Notes: generated from the letters alone by a model not told the origin. A stretch of DNA of 34,961 nucleotides from Acidobacteriota bacterium (GCA_019639215.1 JAHBSH010000019.1:1-34961); one strand, 5' to 3'; shown: positions 9,167-14,760, counted from the stretch's first letter. Numbers and translations: made by a program.

Positions 9167-9274
9167 GGCGACAAGGTGTGGCGAGAGTTCCGCAAAGTTT
9201 CCAGTGCGGGTGAGATTCGAACTCACTAAACCGTATTAGGGTCGATTACCATGTACTCCCAACCTGCATTCGCC
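9167..9274 (-). ncRNA. Y RNA copy 1 (YrlA-like, between rsr and rtcB)
   Basis: 108 nt. Ends pair as GGCGA/UCGCC. The 5' internal loop begins AUGC and the 3' one ends UUG. Stem 2, GUUGGGAG/CUCUCGCC, pairs at 7 of 8 positions and is followed by UACAU. Inside sits a perfect T-arm, GTGAG-TTCGAAT-CTCAC, followed by a CCGCA/TGCGG stem that could mimic a closed acceptor. Position between rsr and rtcB on their strand is that of YrlA in Salmonella. Identification as a Y RNA is inference from structure and context. Confidence 0.75.
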
Positions 9275-9342
9275 AAATGGTGATCTATTTTTGATGATCA
9301 AAAAGTATTGAAATACTGATAAAAATAATCTAAAGTGAAAAC

Positions 9343-9594
9343 ATGCTAAAACTCATATCGAACAGATATATTCAGAAGATAGTGGTAGCAATGGTACTTT
9401 TTCTTGCTGTGCCAGGTTTCTGTATCATGAGTTTGTCGGCGGTTACCCAATACCCATTGCATTCGATCGAATGGGGCCAATGTCTGTCTGGTTTGGTTAT
9501 AGAGAGAAATAATGCATATATACCTTTCCCAACCAATGTAACCAAAGATGACCTAGAGAATTTTATTACTGTCATGCTCCCGATAAAGGATTAA
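9343..9594 (+). CDS. small membrane-anchored hypothetical protein
   Basis: An 83-residue protein with one N-terminal hydrophobic segment (about residues 13-33) and a short soluble tail. Not recognised. Its ATG lies 68 bp beyond the 5' end of Y RNA copy 1, on the other strand, with no strong ribosome site (GTGAAAACATG). It converges on the end of the Ro gene. Existence as a real gene is uncertain. Confidence 0.4.
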   Translation: MLKLISNRYIQKIVVAMVLFLAVPGFCIMSLSAVTQYPLHSIEWGQCLSGLVIERNNAYIPFPTNVTKDDLENFITVMLPIKD

Positions 9595-9623
9595 CTATTA
9601 TCGGAAGCATTTATGACAGATAT

Positions 9624-11198
9624 TTACACCTCAACCTTTTCGATCACATCAACCCAGTGTCCGTCAGACATTCTTCCGGCGGCGAAATCAGAAACAAGTC
9701 TAAAGACCTGATCTGAAAATCCTCCGACGTTAAAAATGTCGCGACGTTCCTGAGCCTGAGTGTGAGCGTAGGGCTGGATGTCGATGCAGACGAGCTTAGC
9801 ATCGCGGTTACGCGATCTGAACTCGTTCCACTGCCTCATCGTTTCGGTCGGATCACCGCCGAAACGTCCATGATAAGGCGAGTCTATCCATGATTCGTTA
9901 TCCGAAACATAGATAAGAACGTCTGCCTTTTCCTTACGGCGATTCAGCTCATACAGCGGTGCCGAACAGTTCGTTCCGCCAAACGGCAGATTCGAGAGCT
10001 TTTCGGCATTGGTCATTATCGAATCACGCGGATTCAATTTGACCTTTACGACCTTGCTTTCAAACGGGAGGATCTCTGCCGTCGGGTTTTTACGCAAGAT
10101 CGCCGCCGCAAACAAAGCGGCCGCATCTATACAGCGAACCTTTGACGTCGAGCCTTTGCGGTAACCGGTAACAGGCGACTGCATTGAACCCGAAATGTCC
10201 GGGAAAACCCAGACCTTTCCGTCAATGACCGGCACGTTCTCAGTTGCGATCTCCATCGCATCCTGCAACGCCTCTGTTATTTCACGCGGCATCTTTTCGT
10301 TAGCCTCAGCTGCCTTAAAGGCAGACAGAAGCTGAAAAGGGAACACACGCGAACGCAAGACCGCTTTGCGGTTGCGCAATCTTTCGGCAATAACGCTGAC
10401 CATCGCTTTATCGTCAAACACACCGTGACGCTGAAACGTATTCAAATTCATACGCGTCATCTGCCACGGAGCTTTTTCCGCGATAGACGTCCATTCCTTT
10501 TTGCCGAGCGGCAAAGCCGTCAGCATCTGAAATGGAACATCAGGCAATTCCACAGGATCGCCGTTCTTATAGCGTTCAAAATGCTTAACGATCCCGGGCA
10601 GTTTGTCAGCGTCGATATCGCGGCCGATAAAATATCCGAAAAGTGCTTCACGCTCATCGTCCGAAGGCTTTGGGTGAACCATTTTCAGAATATCGGCAAC
10701 CGACGGCGACTGTCCGACCGACTGTTTGAAGATCTGTTCCGCATTGCGTTTTTCAAACCATTCGCGGACCATACGCTTTGGCAATGAACCGAGAGACTTA
10801 CGTCCAACAGCTCCCGAACGCATGATCTGAACAAAGTTTCGCAGCATCTTTCCGTTATCAATAACTCGCGGAAAGGTACGCTCGAAAAGAGCTTTATCAC
10901 GCACCGAAAGAACCGCCAGCAGCAAAGCAGGCATATCTTTCATATAACCGCTTTCGCGTGCGAACACAGCGGTCTTTGCGACAAACTCCGGCTCGACTTC
11001 GTTCGCCAGTGCAAGGACTTTATCAAGCTGTTCACCGGCATCGGTGTAAAAGGTCTGGTTAAAGCATCCGGTCGCGGCATACTGAGCCAGGGCCTGTTTG
11101 GGTGAAAGTTTATAAGCCGTTCCGCCGGCTTCGTTGATCGTGTCGGCCTTTGGCGACAGCATTCCAAAAATAGACTTGAACAAGTTTTTGTTCGCCAT
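9624..11198 (-). CDS. rsr: Ro60/Rsr ortholog (TROVE domain plus vWA)
   Basis: A 524-residue Ro protein. Residues 20-310 form the alpha-helical TROVE ring that in Ro60/Rsr binds Y RNA on its outer face and single-stranded ends of misfolded RNA in its cavity; SPKQALAQYAATGCFNQTFY near 32-51 is typical. Residues 325-520 form a von Willebrand A domain with the MIDAS motif DISGS (334-338), the second-site FGGTNCS threonine and a later YVSDNESW aspartate, so metal binding appears intact. Length matches bacterial Rsr. GGAGGAAACATC precedes the ATG. Y RNA copy 2 ends 26 bp upstream on the same strand, and copy 1 lies downstream before rtcB. Likely role: Y-RNA-dependent RNA quality control. Confidence 0.95.
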   Translation of the reverse strand: MANKNLFKSIFGMLSPKADTINEAGGTAYKLSPKQALAQYAATGCFNQTFYTDAGEQLDKVLALANEVEPEFVAKTAVFARESGYMKDMPALLLAVLSVRDKALFERTFPRVIDNGKMLRNFVQIMRSGAVGRKSLGSLPKRMVREWFEKRNAEQIFKQSVGQSPSVADILKMVHPKPSDDEREALFGYFIGRDIDADKLPGIVKHFERYKNGDPVELPDVPFQMLTALPLGKKEWTSIAEKAPWQMTRMNLNTFQRHGVFDDKAMVSVIAERLRNRKAVLRSRVFPFQLLSAFKAAEANEKMPREITEALQDAMEIATENVPVIDGKVWVFPDISGSMQSPVTGYRKGSTSKVRCIDAAALFAAAILRKNPTAEILPFESKVVKVKLNPRDSIMTNAEKLSNLPFGGTNCSAPLYELNRRKEKADVLIYVSDNESWIDSPYHGRFGGDPTETMRQWNEFRSRNRDAKLVCIDIQPYAHTQAQERRDIFNVGGFSDQVFRLVSDFAAGRMSDGHWVDVIEKVEV

Positions 11199-11223
11199 GA
11201 TGTTTCCTCCTATATATGAGTGT

Positions 11224-11353
11224 CGGGTGACAAGAATGAAAAGACGTTTTTGCGCATGAACAGCTTAGGATCACCGGTGTTTTCCTGACACCGCTAGGCG
11301 CTACGGTTGGTGTTTTAGACCATGGTGGATGTAGTCCTCTCGGCATTCACCCG
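11224..11353 (-). ncRNA. Y RNA-like copy 2, in the leader of rsr
   Basis: 130 nt. Terminal stem CGGGUGA/UCACCCG has 7 bp, the internal loop is AUGCC against AUUCUUG, and stem 2 GAGAGGAC/GUCUUUUC has 8 bp with two G-U pairs, then UACAU. The inner part differs from the other copies. It has a hairpin CGGTGT/ACACCG with a 7-nt loop (CAGGAAA) inside a GCGC/GCGC closure, and no normal T-loop. It ends 26 bp before the rsr start codon, so it may be the rsr 5' leader as well as a separate RNA. Confidence 0.7.
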
Positions 11354-11391
11354 AAAGAATTGCAGATAAAATTACAAACTTAAATAAACAG

Positions 11392-11522
11392 CAGCGACAA
11401 AGTTTTGACGAAACATGTTCGTTGCTCTACCGACTGAGCTACACCCGGCAAATCGCCGGGCGGCCGGATTCGAACCGGCGACCTACGGGTTTTGAGCCAT
11501 GTAGTTCCATCTGCATTCGCTG
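11392..11522 (-). ncRNA. Y RNA-like copy 3 with permuted tRNA module
   Basis: 131 nt. Terminal stem CAGCGA/UCGCUG, loop AUGCA, stem 2 GAUGGAAC/GUUUCGUC (8 bp), then UACAU. The insert is a circularly permuted tRNA. First come the T-arm GCCGG-TTCGAAT-CCGGC and acceptor 3' strand CGCCCGGC, then a GATTT loop, acceptor 5' strand GCCGGGTG, TA, and D-arm GCTC-AGTCGGTA-GAGC. Only three anticodon-stem pairs (ACG/CGT) remain before the outer stem. With the acceptor end closed there is no CCA, so it cannot be charged. Confidence 0.8.
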
Positions 11523-11535
11523 CGAAAAAAAGTTA

Positions 11536-11665
11536 CGGCGACAAGATTTGAAAAGACGAGTTACGCGCTCTACCAGACTGAGCTACGCCCGGATCGCTCC
11601 GAACGGCCGGATTCGAACCGGCGGCCTCGTCCGTGACAGGGATGTAGTCTTTTCAGCATTCGCCG
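11536..11665 (-). ncRNA. Y RNA-like copy 4 with permuted tRNA module
   Basis: 130 nt. Terminal stem CGGCGA/UCGCCG, loop AUGCU against AAAUCUUG, stem 2 GAAAAGAC/GUCUUUUC (8 bp, perfect), then UACAU. Permuted tRNA inside: T-arm GCCGG-TTCGAAT-CCGGC, acceptor CGTTCGGA paired with TCCGGGCG over 8 bp and capped by a GCGA tetraloop, then TA and D-arm GCTC-AGTCTGGTA-GAGC. The anticodon stem is reduced to CGT/ACG. This is the cleanest tRNA mimic of the family. Confidence 0.82.
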
Positions 11666-11672
11666 ACAATAT

Positions 11673-11749
11673 TGGCTGACAGGGCGGGACTCGAACCCGC
11701 GGCTTCCGATTTAACAGAACGGCACTCTGACCAGCTGAGTTACCTGTCA
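11673..11749 (-). tRNA. tRNA-Asn(GTT)
   Basis: 77 nt with encoded CCA. Acceptor TGACAGG/CCTGTCA, D-arm starting AACTCAGCTGG, anticodon loop CTGTTAA, T-loop TTCGAGT. The anticodon stem has one T-T mismatch (position 30-40). Confidence 0.93.
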
Positions 11750-11834
11750 ATAGAAATACGGCTAGATATATTATCTTTTGAGATGAATTTATTGGTGCGG
11801 CAAGCTTGCAGTATAATGAAACTTGCATTTAGCT

Positions 11835-12665
11835 ATGACAACCAGGTATCAGGTCATTTCTTTTTTTGAGTTCAAGAATATGAACGCGGTCGGTGAACTG
11901 GCCGTTGTACGCAAAAGTTTGCTTGCGAAGCTTCGTGAACACAACTTTTTCGGCACGATCTTGCTTGCCGAAGAAGGTTTTAATTCAACCCTTTGCGGTT
12001 CGCCTGATAACGCTGCAGCATTTATTGCTGAACTGGAAAAAATTCTCGAAACAAAGCTCGTTGTTAAAAACTCTTTTTCGAGCGAGAAGATACTCCGCAA
12101 GCAGGAAGTGAAGATCAAACCGGAGATCGTTACACTTCGGCAAACGGTCGATATCGAGAAGGCACGCGACACGTTTGTAAAACCTCGCGAATGGAACGAC
12201 ATCATTACTCGTCCGGACGTGTTTGTTCTCGACACACGCAATCATTACGAATATCAGAGCGGCACATTTCGCGGAGCGGTCGATCCTAACACCGAAAAAT
12301 TCAGTGATCTGCCTAAATATGTCGAGGAAAATCTTGATCCTGAAAAACATAAACATATTGCTATGTTCTGTACAGGCGGCATACGATGCGAAAAATTTGC
12401 CCCTTACATGAAAGGCCTCGATTTTGAGAACGTTTATCAGCTCGAAGGCGGCATCCTGAAGTATCTTGAGGAAATTCCGCCTGAAGAAAATCTCTTTGAA
12501 GGCGAATGTTTTGTCTTTGACGAACGCCGGACATTGGACGCAAACCTTCAGCCTGCCCTTGGCAGAGATCATTCCTCAAGACATCCAGATTCTGATCCGA
12601 GATCCGGCTACTCTGAAAATATGGTTGCGGCGGAAGGATTTGAACCTCCGACCAAGGGTTTATGA
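11835..12665 (+). CDS. trhO: TrhO-like rhodanese-domain tRNA uridine hydroxylase, frayed C-terminus
   Basis: A 276-residue member of the TrhO (YceA) family, which hydroxylates U34 of tRNA to 5-hydroxyuridine. An N-terminal alpha/beta domain (GTILLAEEGFNSTLCGS near 35-51) precedes a rhodanese domain. That domain has VFVLDTRNHYEY and the active-site loop MFCTGGIRCEKFAPYM with its cysteine, then NVYQLEGGILKYLEE and ECFVFDERR. E. coli TrhO continues for about 70 residues with a zinc-like cysteine segment. Here the sequence drifts after DANLQPA and reads 44 bp into the opposite-strand tRNA-Met. It may be a short natural form or a truncated gene. ATG 11835 fits the family start better than a TTG at 11823. 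A tRNA-modifying enzyme inside a tRNA array is suggestive. Confidence 0.8.
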   Translation: MTTRYQVISFFEFKNMNAVGELAVVRKSLLAKLREHNFFGTILLAEEGFNSTLCGSPDNAAAFIAELEKILETKLVVKNSFSSEKILRKQEVKIKPEIVTLRQTVDIEKARDTFVKPREWNDIITRPDVFVLDTRNHYEYQSGTFRGAVDPNTEKFSDLPKYVEENLDPEKHKHIAMFCTGGIRCEKFAPYMKGLDFENVYQLEGGILKYLEEIPPEENLFEGECFVFDERRTLDANLQPALGRDHSSRHPDSDPRSGYSENMVAAEGFEPPTKGL

Positions 12666-12696
12666 GACCCCCGCTCTTCCGCTGAGCTACGCCGCC
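12622..12696 (-). tRNA. tRNA-Met(CAT)
   Basis: 75 nt with encoded CCA. Anticodon loop CTCATAA in a GGGGT/ACCCT stem, T-loop TTCAAAT. The acceptor pairs at positions 2-7, but position 1-72 is a G-A mismatch, and the 3' end GCAACCA is like that of initiators. The D-stem pair 11-24 is C-G, as in elongators. Initiator or elongator identity is therefore open. Confidence 0.88.
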
Positions 12697-12706
12697 ATAA
12701 AAAATC

Positions 12707-12784
12707 TGGTCCGCCGGGTGAGATTTGAACTCACGCATCCCCTGCTTAAAAGGCAGGTGCCTTAACCAGCTTGGCCACCGGCGG
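12707..12784 (-). tRNA. tRNA-Lys(TTT)
   Basis: 78 nt with encoded CCA. Acceptor CCGCCGG/CCGGCGG, anticodon arm CCTGC-CTTTTAA-GCAGG, T-arm GTGAG-TTCAAAT-CTCAC. All stems pair. Confidence 0.94.
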
Positions 12785-12877
12785 ATGTAAAACGGTAGGC
12801 GAACGTGGCGCGTCGCGCAGCATCATCAGACAAAGGACGATCGTGTTTATTGCAAACAAGAAAGGAATTAAACGCAT
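12746..12877 (-). CDS. possible 43-residue hydrophobic peptide
   Basis: An ATG preceded by GAGG at 8 nt opens a 43-codon frame beginning MRLIPFLFAINTIVLCLMML, which looks like one membrane helix. It stops inside tRNA-Lys on the same strand. The start region is caught in an 8-bp hairpin AAAGGAAT/ATTCCTTT and, alternatively, in GACAAAGGA/TCCTTTGTC. It could be a leader peptide or chance. Weak call. Confidence 0.2.
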   Translation of the reverse strand: MRLIPFLFAINTIVLCLMMLRDAPRSPTVLHPPVAKLVKAPAF

Positions 12878-13065
12878 TCCTTTGTCCTCGCCGAACGACG
12901 CAGCCGCGTTCGTTGTGGTAAGTTCGTTACCGCCCGCGTAACCGCGCGGCGAATATATTTTTCAACGGATAGACACACTTCCTACCAGTCGTGTTTCTGC
13001 CTTTTGATCAAATTTCCTGTCCGGCCGGATCCGAGGGTGAACCGGCCGGTTGCGCCGTGGGAGGA
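12785..13065 (-). other. structured spacer of unknown role
   Basis: 281 bp without a firm gene. On the minus strand it holds strong hairpins. At 13020-13049 CCGGCCGG pairs with CCGGCCGG around a 13-14-nt loop. Near 12890-12950 there are AACGA...TCGTT and GTTAC...GTAAC stems. At 12832-12886 two mutually exclusive hairpins occur. It may contain another small RNA, but it lacks the Y RNA consensus. Confidence 0.35.
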
Positions 13066-13410
13066 TCAGTGTACGAGGCCAGCTGTACGTGCCTTTTGAG
13101 GTATGTGATCTCCGGCATTGATGACGGCTATTTCACGCTCGACAGCATCTCTGAATTCATTGATGACATCGGCTAGCGTCTGTATCTTGTACAGGCTGTT
13201 CTCGCGCTCTTCCATGGTTGAGAGGTCGAAATATAACTCGATCTCGTTGGCACAGTCGGCTAACTTTAGGGTTATTTCGTGCCACTCGTCATTCCCGGCA
13301 TCGCTGACGTTCTTTTCGCGAGCATCCTCGACCACGGCAATGATGTAAGCACGCAGATTAGTAAATTTGTTGAGGAACTCGCGTCGCTCAACGTGATATT
13401 TCTTGCTCAT
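13066..13410 (-). CDS. hypothetical helical protein inside the tRNA array
   Basis: A 114-residue soluble protein predicted by eye to be mostly alpha-helical (heptad-like runs such as YKIQTLADVINEFRDAVERE near 72-91), charged, with no signal peptide. I do not recognise it. GAGGA lies 7 nt before the ATG, supporting a real gene. It shares strand with the tRNAs and lies between tRNA-Phe and tRNA-Lys, so it is probably transcribed with the array. A 9-bp hairpin sits just upstream. It could be an accessory factor of the array; there is no direct evidence. Confidence 0.65.
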   Translation of the reverse strand: MSKKYHVERREFLNKFTNLRAYIIAVVEDAREKNVSDAGNDEWHEITLKLADCANEIELYFDLSTMEERENSLYKIQTLADVINEFRDAVEREIAVINAGDHIPQKARTAGLVH

Positions 13411-13431
13411 TTCTTTTCCTCATTTCCAAAA

Positions 13432-13471
13432 CTGAAAGATGTTTGTGTTATCTCGGCGACGTATCTTTCAG
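13432..13471. promoter_or_regulatory. 9-bp inverted repeat upstream of the 13410 gene
   Basis: CTGAAAGAT (13432-13440) pairs exactly with ATCTTTCAG (13463-13471) around a 22-nt loop, 22 bp before the start codon of the minus-strand gene. It could be an operator or leader hairpin. Confidence 0.4.
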
Positions 13472-13548
13472 CAGATCAGGGAAAGCAGAAAGATCACATT
13501 GTGAAAGTACTGCGACTAATAAGGGTAAACATGGTCGTGTTCTCCTGT

Positions 13549-13581
13549 ACGGTTAAAATTGCCGGACGATGTTCTGTCCGG
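13549..13581 (-). terminator. terminator-like hairpin after tRNA-Phe
   Basis: On the minus strand CCGGAC-AGAACATC-GTCCGG is followed by CAATTTT, 9 bp after the CCA of tRNA-Phe. It is a short stem with a modest T-run, so a weak intrinsic terminator is possible. Confidence 0.45.
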
Positions 13582-13590
13582 TTTGGGGTC

Positions 13591-13665
13591 TGGTGGACGC
13601 TCTTGGTATCGCACCAAGCTCTTCGGTTCTTCAAACCGACGCTGATCTGTCTCAGCTAAACGTCC
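13591..13665 (-). tRNA. non-canonical tRNA-Phe(GAA)
   Basis: 75 nt with encoded CCA. All four stems pair: GGACGTT/AGCGTCC, GCTGA/TCAGC, TCGGT/ACCGA and CTTGG/CCAAG. The anticodon loop is TTGAAGA. The D-loop is only GACAGA (no G18-G19) and the T-loop is TGCGATA instead of TTCRANN, so the usual elbow contacts G18-U55 and G19-C56 are lost together. The sequence GTCCGGTTT repeats on both sides (13576 and 13662). Confidence 0.8.
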
Positions 13666-13672
13666 GGTTTTA

Positions 13673-13761
13673 AGTGCGGAGTGCGGAGTGCGGAAGGTGG
13701 AATGCGGAATTTCAATTGTCTCAAGAAGAATTCCGCATTCCGAAATCCATATTCCGCATTC
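13673..13761. repeat. 7-bp-period repeat, inverted pair
   Basis: GTGCGGA repeats three times, then variants AGGTGGA and ATGCGGA. After about 20 bp the complement returns as ATTCCGC/ATTCCG units. The two arms can form a long hairpin between tRNA-Phe and tRNA-Asp. Confidence 0.75.
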
Positions 13762-13765
13762 AAGC

Positions 13766-13841
13766 TGGCGGGACTGAACGGACTCGAACCGTCATCGTCT
13801 TCATAGACAGTGAAGTGCATACGCCTTTCTGCCACAGCCCC
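13766..13841 (-). tRNA. tRNA-Asp(GTC)
   Basis: 76 nt with encoded CCA. Acceptor GGGGCTG/CAGTCCC, anticodon arm CTTCA-CTGTCTA-TGAAG, T-loop TTCGAGT. The D-stem has only 3 bp (GCA/TGC). Position 37 is T, where almost every tRNA has a purine. Confidence 0.88.
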
Positions 13842-13853
13842 GGAAAAGAATTC

Positions 13854-13909
13854 GAGAATATTTAATGTCGAATATTCAATATTCAGTATTCGATATTTGA
13901 TATTTGAAT
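13854..13909. repeat. AT-rich 7-bp-period repeat
   Basis: Units AATATTC, AATATTC, AGTATTC, GATATTT, GATATTT in tandem between tRNA-Asp and tRNA-His. The stretch is largely self-complementary. Confidence 0.75.
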
Positions 13910-13910
13910 T

Positions 13911-13987
13911 TGGGTGGATCGATCGGATTTGAACCGACAACGGCTTCATTCACAGTGAAGTGCTCTGCCAATTGAGCTACGAACCAC
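13911..13987 (-). tRNA. tRNA-His(GTG)
   Basis: 77 nt including the extra G at -1 opposite C73, the tRNA-His hallmark, and encoded CCA. Anticodon arm CTTCA-CTGTGAA-TGAAG, T-loop TTCAAAT. One T-T mismatch (4-69) in the acceptor. The anticodon stem is identical to that of the neighbouring tRNA-Asp. Confidence 0.9.
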
Positions 13988-14051
13988 GTAAGAGCAATGA
14001 GTCTTAAGTCTCGAGTCTGGAGGACTCACCAAACGGCGTCCTCCTGGCTTA
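13988..14051. repeat. 7-bp-period repeat with short inverted arm
   Basis: Units TCTTAAG, TCTCGAG, TCTGGAG and then GGACTC, with GAGTC/GACTC and GGAGGAC/GTCCTCC inverted arms, between tRNA-His and Y RNA copy 5. Confidence 0.6.
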
Positions 14052-14172
14052 GGGCGACAATTGTTTGAGAAGACAGTTTACTGAGCTTACGTCATAAATG
14101 ACGGTTGGGGTCGAACCAACGCGCACCGGTAAACCCGGCAGCTCTCACCATGTAGTCCTTTCGGCATTCGCC
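14052..14172 (-). ncRNA. Y RNA-like copy 5
   Basis: 121 nt. Terminal stem GGGCGA/UCGCCC, loop AUGCC, stem 2 GAAAGGAC/GUCUUCUC (7 of 8 pairs), then UACAU. Inside are a T-arm GTTGG-TTCGACC-CCAAC, a short closed stem CGTCA-TTTA-TGACG in the acceptor position, and a degenerate D region (AAGCTCAG) able to pair with an upstream GAGCT. A CCGG-GTTTA-CCGG hairpin lies on the 5' side. Confidence 0.75.
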
Positions 14173-14187
14173 CGAAATGGCCATGTA

Positions 14188-14251
14188 AGGCGACAAGAAT
14201 TGAAATGACACGGTTTTGTTTTCAAGACAATGTAGTCATTTCTGCATTCGC
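14188..14251 (-). ncRNA. minimal Y RNA-like copy 6
   Basis: Only 64 nt. Terminal stem GGCGA/UCGCC, loop AUGCA against AAUUCUUG, perfect 8-bp stem 2 GAAAUGAC/GUCAUUUC, then UACAU. There is no D- or T-arm module. Instead the loop holds a TTGT-CTTGAAA-ACAA hairpin that looks like a tRNA-Ser(TGA) anticodon arm. It would be a bare protein-binding stem if the family binds Ro. Confidence 0.7.
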
Positions 14252-14258
14252 CGAGACT

Positions 14259-14336
14259 TTGGCATGTCAGGCAGGGATCGAACCTGCAACTTTCGGTTTT
14301 GGAGACCGACGCTCTACCAAATTGAGCTACTGACAT
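14259..14336 (-). tRNA. tRNA-Trp(CCA)
   Basis: 78 nt with encoded CCA tail. Acceptor ATGTCAG/CTGACAT, D-arm GCTC-AATTTGGTA-GAGC, anticodon arm TCGGT-CTCCAAA-ACCGA, T-loop TTCGATC. Looks normal. Confidence 0.94.
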
Positions 14337-14343
14337 AAAAAAA

Positions 14344-14420
14344 TGGAGCGGGAAATCGGATTTGAACCGATGAATAGCGGATCTGCAGTCCGCCGCCTTT
14401 GGCCGCTTGGCTACACCCGC
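14344..14420 (-). tRNA. tRNA-Cys(GCA)
   Basis: 77 nt with encoded CCA. Anticodon arm GCGGA-CTGCAGA-TCCGC, T-arm ATCGG-TTCAAAT-CCGAT, acceptor GCGGGTG/TTCCCGC with one mismatch. Confidence 0.92.
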
Positions 14421-14430
14421 TTCTATTGGT

Positions 14431-14507
14431 AAAAAGTGACAAGTTACAAGTGATAAGTTTGGACTCGATGTTGTACTTGTCACTCGTCACCTATCACTCA
14501 TAACTAA
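14431..14507. repeat. 7-bp-period repeat, inverted pair
   Basis: GTGACAA, GTTACAA, GTGATAA in tandem, then about 20 bp later the complementary arm ACTTGTC, ACTCGTC, ACCTATC, ACTCATA. Lies between tRNA-Cys and tRNA-Leu and can fold into a long hairpin. Confidence 0.75.
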
Positions 14508-14513
14508 CAGAAT

Positions 14514-14590
14514 TGGTACACGCGGAAGGATTTGAACCTTCAATATCCGGTTTCTAAGACCGGCGCCTTTGCCAGTTTGGCCACGCGTGC
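14514..14590 (-). tRNA. tRNA-Leu(TAG) with a short variable loop
   Basis: 77 nt with encoded CCA. Anticodon arm CCGGT-CTTAGAA-ACCGG, T-arm GAAGG-TTCAAAT-CCTTC, acceptor GCACGCG/CGCGTGT with a G-T end pair. The variable region is just ATATT, whereas bacterial tRNA-Leu is class II with a long variable arm. Confidence 0.85.
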
Positions 14591-14594
14591 GTTT

Positions 14595-14680
14595 TGAGTA
14601 ACAAGAGACAAGTTACTAGAGACAAGTGGAGATCACACTGCCGCTTTTCTTATCACTTGTTCCGGTTTACTTGTTACTAA
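14595..14680. repeat. 7-bp-period repeat, inverted pair
   Basis: GTAACAA, GAGACAA, GTTACTA, GAGACAA, then a complementary arm with TCACTTGT and TTACTTGTTAC, between tRNA-Leu and tRNA-Pro. Confidence 0.75.
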
Positions 14681-14683
14681 GAT

Positions 14684-14760
14684 TGGTCAGAGCGGCAGGA
14701 TTTGAACCTGCGAATACTTGCTCCCAAGGCAAGCCCGTATAGCCTCTGCGGAACGCTCTG
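14684..14760 (-). tRNA. tRNA-Pro(TGG)
   Basis: 77 nt with encoded CCA. Acceptor CAGAGCG/CGCTCTG, anticodon arm CTTGC-CTTGGGA-GCAAG, T-arm GCAGG-TTCAAAT-CCTGC. D-stem of 3 bp (CCG/CGG). Confidence 0.93.

Noticed and set aside
10425..10787. Plus-strand frame opposite the Ro gene
   Set aside because: A shadow of the high-quality rsr coding sequence, with no start signal.
11392..11665. Reading copies 3 and 4 as permuted genes for functional tRNAs, since 3' halves begin with loop-like CTCAAAA and CTGTCAC
   Set aside because: The 5' halves do not complete the anticodon stems (only three pairs form) and the outer stems belong to the conserved Y-like frame.
11224..14251. Group I introns or split tRNAs
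   Set aside because: The units are only 64-131 nt and lack intron core elements; neighbouring tRNAs are complete.
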